Origin: Streptomyces sp. CoH27
GTDB lineage: Bacteria; Actinomycetota; Actinomycetes; Streptomycetales; Streptomycetaceae
NCBI RefSeq assembly: GCF_020181035.1
Contig: NZ_JAIQYY010000014.1
Coordinates: 216,482-251,683, forward strand
Direction: 5' to 3'
DNA: 35,202 nucleotides
Part shown: one piece after another, positions 30,999 to 35,202 of the stretch
Numbering within the stretch: position 1 is the stretch's first letter
Layout of the letters: each line of letters starts with the position of its first letter
The notes under the pieces: generated by a model
Seen by the model: only the letters and a program-made list of their open reading frames with translations
The model's database searches: none
What the model was told of the DNA's origin: nothing
Translations under genes and position numbers: made by a program

Positions 30999-31554
30999 CT
31001 TGCGGCCCAGCCAGCGCATGCGAGACCTCGGCGTCGTCCAGCACGAGGCCGGCATCCTCGCCGAACCGGCCCGTGTCTTCGCCCTGCCGGCCGAGCGTGA
31101 CGAGGCCGAACGCATCGTGGACGAACTCTTCGCCGCCATCGAGCGCATCGGCCAGGTCCACCCCTTTGCCAAGGGCATGGGCATCGCCGCCCCGCAGATC
31201 GGCATCGCCCGCTCCGCCGCTGTGGTTCTGCCTCCCGACGACGCCCCGGCCGTCATCCTGCTCAACCCCCGCATCACCGACTGTTCCGAGGAGACGGACG
31301 AGCAGTACGAGGGCTGCCTCAGCTTCTTCGACGTCCGCGGCCTCGTCCCCCGCCCGCTGAAGATCACGGTGGATGCCACGGCTCTGACCGGCGAGACAAC
31401 GACGACCGAGTACGAACGCGGCCTCGCCCGGCTCATCCACCACGAAATCGACCACCTCGACGGACTTCTCTACACGGCCCGCATGCTGCCTGGGGTCGAT
31501 CCGATCCCCGTGGAGGAGTACCGGCAGACTGGGCGAGCTTGGGCGTACGAGTAG
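30991..31554 (+). CDS. def: Peptide deformylase paralogue
   Basis: This 187-aa protein has all three deformylase motifs: GMGIAAPQIG (62-71), EGCLSF (107-112) and HHEIDHLDG (150-158). The metal ligands Cys109, His151 and His155 and the catalytic Glu152 are all present. It should remove the formyl group from nascent N-termini. It starts GTG within the end of the HTH gene (8-nt overlap), so expression is coupled to that regulator. It is an accessory copy on a mobile element, not the housekeeping gene, which in Streptomyces usually sits in other contexts. A resistant backup against deformylase inhibitors such as actinonin is one possibility; this is inference. Confidence 0.9.
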   Translation: MIDLRPSQRMRDLGVVQHEAGILAEPARVFALPAERDEAERIVDELFAAIERIGQVHPFAKGMGIAAPQIGIARSAAVVLPPDDAPAVILLNPRITDCSEETDEQYEGCLSFFDVRGLVPRPLKITVDATALTGETTTTEYERGLARLIHHEIDHLDGLLYTARMLPGVDPIPVEEYRQTGRAWAYE

Positions 31555-31638
31555 GACCGAAATCAGCGCTGTCGACATATGCCGGTGGTGTGGCTTAGCC
31601 GAGTGTGCATGGCTGCAAGCATCTCCGCCCGTCCAGAG

Positions 31639-31788
31639 TCATTCGCGGCCCATGAGTTGGGCGAGTAGTGCCACCACCGCCGTGGCTCCAACCAAGGCCG
31701 CCCCGGCTTCGGGCGCATGCAGGGTCAGAGCGACGACGAGGACTCCGACCAGCAGAAGTACTACGAGCCGCACGCTGATCTGTTCCAT
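31639..31788 (-). CDS. Small membrane protein, 49 aa
   Basis: The ATG at 31788 is preceded by AAGGTGGA. The product starts MEQISVRLVVLLLVGVLVVA, a strong first transmembrane helix. A second hydrophobic helix (AALVGATAVVALLAQLM) follows after a short APEAG turn. It ends MGRE. The family is unknown. It lies alone in an otherwise non-coding stretch between def and the FtsK-like gene. It is too short for a firm call, but two consecutive helices and a plausible ribosome binding site argue for a real gene. Confidence 0.5.
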   Translation of the reverse strand: MEQISVRLVVLLLVGVLVVALTLHAPEAGAALVGATAVVALLAQLMGRE

Positions 31789-31875
31789 GAGGATCCACCT
31801 TCCGTGTGGCACCGACTGGGTTGTGCATCCAGCGTGGGTGCCTCACGGACCGCCCTGACGAGTCAAGACGAGCAC

Positions 31876-31934
31876 TGACAGCATCGGCCAAGAGCAGCCA
31901 CTGAATGACAGGCGTGACAGATCCTGACGCCTGT
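31876..31934. promoter_or_regulatory. Repeats upstream of the FtsK-like gene
   Basis: TGACAG occurs at about 31876, 31907 and 31915. A perfect 8-bp inverted repeat, ACAGGCGT (31908-31915) / ACGCCTGT (31927-31934), follows, 65 bp before the next start. It is a likely operator. No other gene is seen between 31789 and 31999. Confidence 0.35.
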
Positions 31935-31999
31935 AAGCGCGGGCACCGACACACCAGATCAACAGACCAGGCGAAGGCTCATCAGAAGGAGCAGTGATT

Positions 32000-33667
32000 G
32001 TGGTTGCTCAGCCGTGGAAGAGGCCCGAGCTGGCTGACCAGCCTGACCTGAAGAAGCTGAACGATGAGCTCCATGATCTGAGGCTGGAGGCGGGACTCCC
32101 GTCAGCGCGGACTATTCGCGACCACGTCGGTAGGGATGTGGAGGACTACTGGATCGTGAATCACCAGGCGGTGCTGGATGCCTTCCAAAAGCCAGATCTC
32201 CCGCCCTGGGGTCGCCTTGAGGCGATCGTCCGCGTCCTAGCCGAAGTCGGTCGGCACAACGACGTAGACGGCGAGGTCAACCGTTTCAAGGGCCTATGGA
32301 AGCAAGTCGTCAGGGAGACGGTCGCCCAAGCGTCAGTGCACCCTCCGGCAGATAGCACGGCGTCTGCTGCCGATGACGACGTGGACGACGCGGCTGGCTC
32401 TTCCAAGGACTCGCGCAAGCAGGACACCAAGGATTCAAGCGGGCGGGCGGCAGAAGAGCCATCGGCTGGCAGGGAGACGTCATCGAACCCTCACCAAGCC
32501 GCTGCGCAGTTCAACTACGCGGAGGAGTCCTTGAAGGGGCTGATCCTCAACGCAGCGCAGGCCCTTTGGTACGACAAGGACGCGTTGAGAGTGTTTCTTG
32601 GTGTGGTGCGCCGCAGTGACGGCTTCGCCAAGATGGCTGATGCCGCAGAGGAGCGACGGCCAGCGAACGCAACGTTCTACGGTGTGAAGAGCAGAGAGTT
32701 CGAGGTGCCCTACTCACCGGCACGGCTCGAGCTGGTCACTCTGCACCGATGCCTTGACGAACACAGGCGCAAGCGCAAGTGGTCCTTTACCGACATGGAG
32801 GAGCAGACGGGCGTCTCGTCGGATGCCTGGATCCGCTGGTACACCCACGATGAGCTACCCGAGCGTGAGGCGCTCGTCGCGTTCTCTCACATGGCAGGAC
32901 TCCAGATGAAGGATCACGTCCTGTTGCTCGGTCTTTGGGAGGCGGCCCGTGATGCGGTAGAAGCACAGAACCGCGCTGGCACATTGCCGTCCAGCATCAG
33001 CTTCGATGAGGCATGGGCGATGCGTGATCCGGCGGCACCGAGGATGTGGGCGCTCGCAGGCGTCGGAGGCGACAGTCTGACCGCGTATGGCCCTGATCTG
33101 GCCTCCGGCACGGCTCCCGCGTTCGTCGTGGCCGGACCCCCAGGGTCAGGTCGCTCCACGACACTGGTGAACATCGCACGATCTCTGCTCGCATCAGGCA
33201 CCCAACTCGTTTTAGCCACGCCCAAGCCCTCGCCTCTACGGAGGTTGGCTGATCGAGACGGCGTGGTGGCCTGCTTCGATCAAGACGACATCGGGCACGA
33301 CGAGTTCGAGGAGGCGCTGTCGAGGGCCTCTGCCGAGGACCCGATCGTTGTCGTGATGGACGACGCAGAGGTCTTGGACGAGTGCGATGCCCAGCGTGTG
33401 CTGCGGAACCTGCTGGAGCACGGCTTCGAAGACGGTACGGCGCTGGTCCTGGCAGGCGACGAGGACAAGCTCCGTCCGCACTACCCCTGGCTAAACAGGG
33501 CGAAGAGAGCCCACCGCGGCCTCCTTCTGTCTCCTCAGGAGCGGCACGCTGGTGATTGGATCGGCATCAAGACGGGAAGCTCCGTTGTCGGCAGCCCCAT
33601 CACTCCTGGCCGGGGCTGGCTCCATCTTGGGGACGGCAATCTCATGGCAGTGACCGTGCCACGTTAA
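32000..33667 (+). CDS. HTH protein fused to an FtsK/SpoIIIE-like ATPase domain
   Basis: This protein is 555 aa from the GTG at 32000; AGAAGGAG at 31984-31991 is 8 nt before it and too close to the GTG at 31994. The N-terminus (residues 15-100) resembles the HTH modules of Streptomyces signalling proteins (LRLEAGLPSARTIRDHVGRD; WGRLEAIVRVLAEVG). A charged linker and a second HTH-like unit (KWSFTDMEEQTGVSSDAW) follow. The ATPase part has Walker A GPPGSGRST (379-387), with Arg replacing the usual Lys, and Walker B IVVVMDDAE near residue 450. PGRGWLHLGDGNLMAV near the end matches EccC-like third-domain FtsK ATPases. It may be a degenerate NTPase sensor. The DNA is less G+C-rich than upstream. Confidence 0.65.
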   Translation: MVAQPWKRPELADQPDLKKLNDELHDLRLEAGLPSARTIRDHVGRDVEDYWIVNHQAVLDAFQKPDLPPWGRLEAIVRVLAEVGRHNDVDGEVNRFKGLWKQVVRETVAQASVHPPADSTASAADDDVDDAAGSSKDSRKQDTKDSSGRAAEEPSAGRETSSNPHQAAAQFNYAEESLKGLILNAAQALWYDKDALRVFLGVVRRSDGFAKMADAAEERRPANATFYGVKSREFEVPYSPARLELVTLHRCLDEHRRKRKWSFTDMEEQTGVSSDAWIRWYTHDELPEREALVAFSHMAGLQMKDHVLLLGLWEAARDAVEAQNRAGTLPSSISFDEAWAMRDPAAPRMWALAGVGGDSLTAYGPDLASGTAPAFVVAGPPGSGRSTTLVNIARSLLASGTQLVLATPKPSPLRRLADRDGVVACFDQDDIGHDEFEEALSRASAEDPIVVVMDDAEVLDECDAQRVLRNLLEHGFEDGTALVLAGDEDKLRPHYPWLNRAKRAHRGLLLSPQERHAGDWIGIKTGSSVVGSPITPGRGWLHLGDGNLMAVTVPR

Positions 33668-34139
33668 GAGCTGCCCCTGATCGAGCGGCGTCCACTCCTG
33701 GTAGCCCACGCTGGCGCGTCATTCGGTGTCGTAGGCGGTGCGGATGAGGTGGATGACGGGGACGCCAGAGGCGAGGCGGAGAGTCCTGGCCTCGGTGGGA
33801 GTGGGCATCCGGGTGTGGGGCCTTCGTGGAGGTGGTTCGTAGCCGGGGTTTGGTTCGACGATGGGTGTGCCACGTGCGACATCAAGGGCCGGACGAGCAG
33901 AGACCGACGGCGTCTGGCCAGCAGGTGCCGTCGTCGAAGAGCCCTTACGAGGTTCAGGCACGAGTCCCGTCCTGCTCACATGGGACCCGCCGGTGCCCGA
34001 GCGCCTCGGCGGAGACCACATCCGATGAATGGAATCCAGCCGTATGGTTCCAACTCACCTCCAGCCACCCCCCACGCACTGTCAAACTGCTCGGCACGAC
34101 GAGCAACTCGTCCATGTTGACCTCGGGGGAGGCTGAGCG
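33668..34139. other. 472-bp stretch with a GntR remnant, no intact gene
   Basis: The minus strand holds the GntR remnant described separately. On the plus strand a frame (about 34024-34137) encodes SDEWNPAVWFQLTSSHPPRT and KLLGTTSNSSMLTSG, which looks protein-like but lacks a start, a ribosome binding site and a family. It stays open through the next gene. Confidence 0.4.
33719..34021 (-). pseudogene. Remnant of a GntR/HutC-type regulator (UTRA domain)
   Basis: Residues 46-100 of this frame (33719-33886) contain LDVARGTPIVEPNPG, then RMPTPTEARTLRLASGVPV and IHLIRTAYDTE. These are the hallmarks of the C-terminal UTRA domain of Streptomyces GntR regulators. The usual 25-35 residues between the two blocks are replaced by YEPPPRRPHT. 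The protein stops right after TAYDTE, before the last two strands. No HTH is found upstream in any frame. It is a decayed gene with an internal deletion and truncation. Confidence 0.65.
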
Positions 34140-34355
34140 ATGGCGCAGTACCGCAGGGGGCATTACCGGGCAGCCACGTACGTCAGACCGACAGTGGTCT
34201 CGAAGCGAGCAAAGAAACCATCGACTTGGATCATCGTGGTCTTGGCCATCGCTGCCATCGCCCTCTGGAATACGATCTTCGGAAACGACTCGGACAAGCC
34301 CACTACAAGACCACAGCAGACAAGTCCAACCGCCCAGGTTTCCCGGGCGCCGTAG
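34140..34355 (+). CDS. Small single-pass membrane protein, 71 aa
   Basis: The ATG at 34140 has GGGGGAGG 8 nt upstream. The product starts MAQYRRGHYRAATYVRPTVV, a basic motif seen in small Streptomyces proteins of the RGHYRxGxYVRPH type. A transmembrane segment (WIIVVLAIAAIALWNTIF, about residues 30-47) and a Thr/Ser/Pro-rich tail (TTRPQQTSPTAQVSRAP) that would be extracellular follow. It converges on the caspase-HTH gene. The family has no function I can name; its context suggests a mobile-element gene. Confidence 0.6.
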   Translation: MAQYRRGHYRAATYVRPTVVSKRAKKPSTWIIVVLAIAAIALWNTIFGNDSDKPTTRPQQTSPTAQVSRAP

Positions 34356-34365
34356 GGCGCCGAGG

Positions 34366-35202
34366 CTAACGCGACTTTGGTCGCCCAATGCGCCCAGCTA
34401 GCCTCCGCCAGCCGGTTCCTCTCCTTGCCACAGGCTTCGCAGCCTGGCCTTCTGACGGCTGCGCAGCGTCAATGGCGCTTGGCTGTTCCGTCCTAAGCCT
34501 CATCCAGGCCGCATGCCATTGCTTCACTTGTTCGTCCGGCACACCGCAAGCGGACAAGAAGGCCGGCACCGCCGTCCATGTCCTGGGCAACGTCTCGCGA
34601 TTGAGTAGTGTGCTGACGTTGCCTTCCGAGATTCGCCCACCGGACCGTTGGCTGACCGCCTTCTGGGTCAAGCCGGACGTCTCACGCACATCCCGAAGCC
34701 TGGCCATGAACCCTGGGACAGTGCGGACACCGTCAGGCTCTGGCCAAGCGCGACTGACCAAGTCCGAGTCAGCCGAGGAGCCGACAGGAGATCCTGGAAG
34801 GAAAGCTCGGTTTCGTCCGAGTGCCAGTCGAGCGCTGGTGTTCCTGTTTCGAGCCTGCGGGATGGGACGCCCCTTCGCTCCGAGTGAGCGGCGCAGATGC
34901 CGGTACACGGCGTCGAGCTCCAGCAGCTCCGGCCCACCAGGTATGCCTGCGCGAAGAACTTCCAGAAGCTCTCCGGTGAAGGCCGTGTACGTCTCACCGG
35001 GCGGAGCGAGGGCGTAGCTCGCTTCCGACGCTGCCGCCAAGAGGTAGCTTCCCTCGACAGATGCTTGATCCGCCAATTCCGGCGTGCCTGCCATCGTCCC
35101 CAGGGCCAAGCCACCGAAGCAGCAGGTTGCGTCCTGGGAAGTGGTGTACGGGTTCGACCTGATCCGGGGGTTTGCTCCCGCGTCGGGGTGACGCCCGCAT
35201 AG
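34366..35202 (-). CDS. Caspase-like peptidase C-terminal half fused to an HTH domain (partial)
   Basis: The frame is open to the window edge; a TTG at 35109 would give 247 aa. The part up to about 34820 matches the C-terminal half of EACC1-associated caspase-like (Peptidase C14) domains: a TCCFGG block (near 35120), ELADQASVEGSYLLAAASE, LAPPGETYTAFTGELLEVL and AGIPGGPELLELDAVYRHLR. It is followed by an HTH region (GFMARLRDVRETSGLTQKAV, SEGNVSTLLNRETLPRTWTA, FLSACGVPDEQVKQWHAAW), the form used in Streptomyces signalling proteins. The Asp and Ser expected around the DCCFSG active site are Thr and Gly here, and the residues before it do not look like the family, so the fragment may be inactive or chimeric. 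Confidence 0.6.
   Translation of the reverse strand, partial: LCGRHPDAGANPRIRSNPYTTSQDATCCFGGLALGTMAGTPELADQASVEGSYLLAAASEASYALAPPGETYTAFTGELLEVLRAGIPGGPELLELDAVYRHLRRSLGAKGRPIPQARNRNTSARLALGRNRAFLPGSPVGSSADSDLVSRAWPEPDGVRTVPGFMARLRDVRETSGLTQKAVSQRSGGRISEGNVSTLLNRETLPRTWTAVPAFLSACGVPDEQVKQWHAAWMRLRTEQPSAIDAAQPSEGQAAKPVARRGTGWRRLAGRIGRPKSR

Larger units (their letters stand above)
16760..31554. mobile_element. Integrated mobilizable element at tRNA-Arg
   Basis: This is the minimal extent; only the tRNA side is fixed. The module order from the tRNA is: unknown small protein, tyrosine integrase, XRE regulator, excisionase-like protein, DUF3631 ATPase with iteron-like repeats, MobC, MOBP relaxase, ParB-like protein, then cargo (four glycosyltransferase-like genes, kinase, HTH regulator, peptide deformylase). 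No TraB-type translocase, coupling protein or T4SS gene is present, so transfer would need a helper. I searched by eye for a second copy of the tRNA 3' end and found none, so the right end may lie past 35202. Confidence 0.65.

Noticed and set aside
35147..35168. GGTTCGA-N8-CCGGGGG looking like a tRNA 3' end (possible attR)
   Set aside because: The eight central bases differ from the T-arm at all but two positions and the flanks do not match. It is not a credible attachment site.

Overview
The window is very high in G+C and uses Streptomyces-style codons throughout. A gene order of fruR-fruK, a TetR gene and then hrdD (a group 2 sigma factor with a near-perfect SigR promoter) points firmly to Streptomyces. 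Roughly the first 16.7 kb is ordinary chromosome. It holds a fructose operon (fruR, fruK), two 14-helix MFS exporters each next to a regulator, TetR, MerR, MarR and WYL regulators, hrdD, a LigB-type dioxygenase, a secreted M6-like metalloprotease, and a double-length IclR regulator. Several of these loci carry in-frame tandem repeat expansions: 12 bp in the WYL tail, 21 bp in the TetR, 15 bp upstream of marR, and a 450 bp insertion in the protease leader.

A tRNA-Arg(CCT) gene at 16687-16759 marks the start of an integrated mobile element. Behind it come a small unknown gene, a strong bidirectional terminator, a tyrosine integrase with an upstream XRE regulator, a divergent excisionase-like HTH protein, a DUF3631-type P-loop ATPase (the likely replication protein), a MobC-MOBP relaxase pair and a ParB-like protein. 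No TraB/FtsK-type conjugation pump and no T4SS gene is visible, so the element looks mobilizable rather than self-conjugative. The most striking signal in the window lies inside the first 480 bp of the ATPase gene: 18 exact copies of GGGGACCG/CGGTCCCC in both orientations and all three frames, arranged around a perfect 16-bp palindrome. This looks like an iteron-type origin written into coding sequence.

The cargo (25.3-31.6 kb) is a minus-strand operon of four sugar-transfer-type proteins (three glycosyltransferases and one protein with a phage-like FLSYDEP glycosyltransferase start) followed by a small P-loop kinase. Divergent from it is an XRE-type regulator translationally coupled to a peptide deformylase paralogue.

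From about 31.99 kb the base composition becomes less G+C-rich. This part holds an unusual HTH plus FtsK-like ATPase, a decayed GntR remnant, a small membrane protein, and a gene entering from beyond the right edge that joins the C-terminal half of a caspase-like peptidase domain to an HTH domain. I did not find the right attachment site of the element, so it may extend beyond the window.
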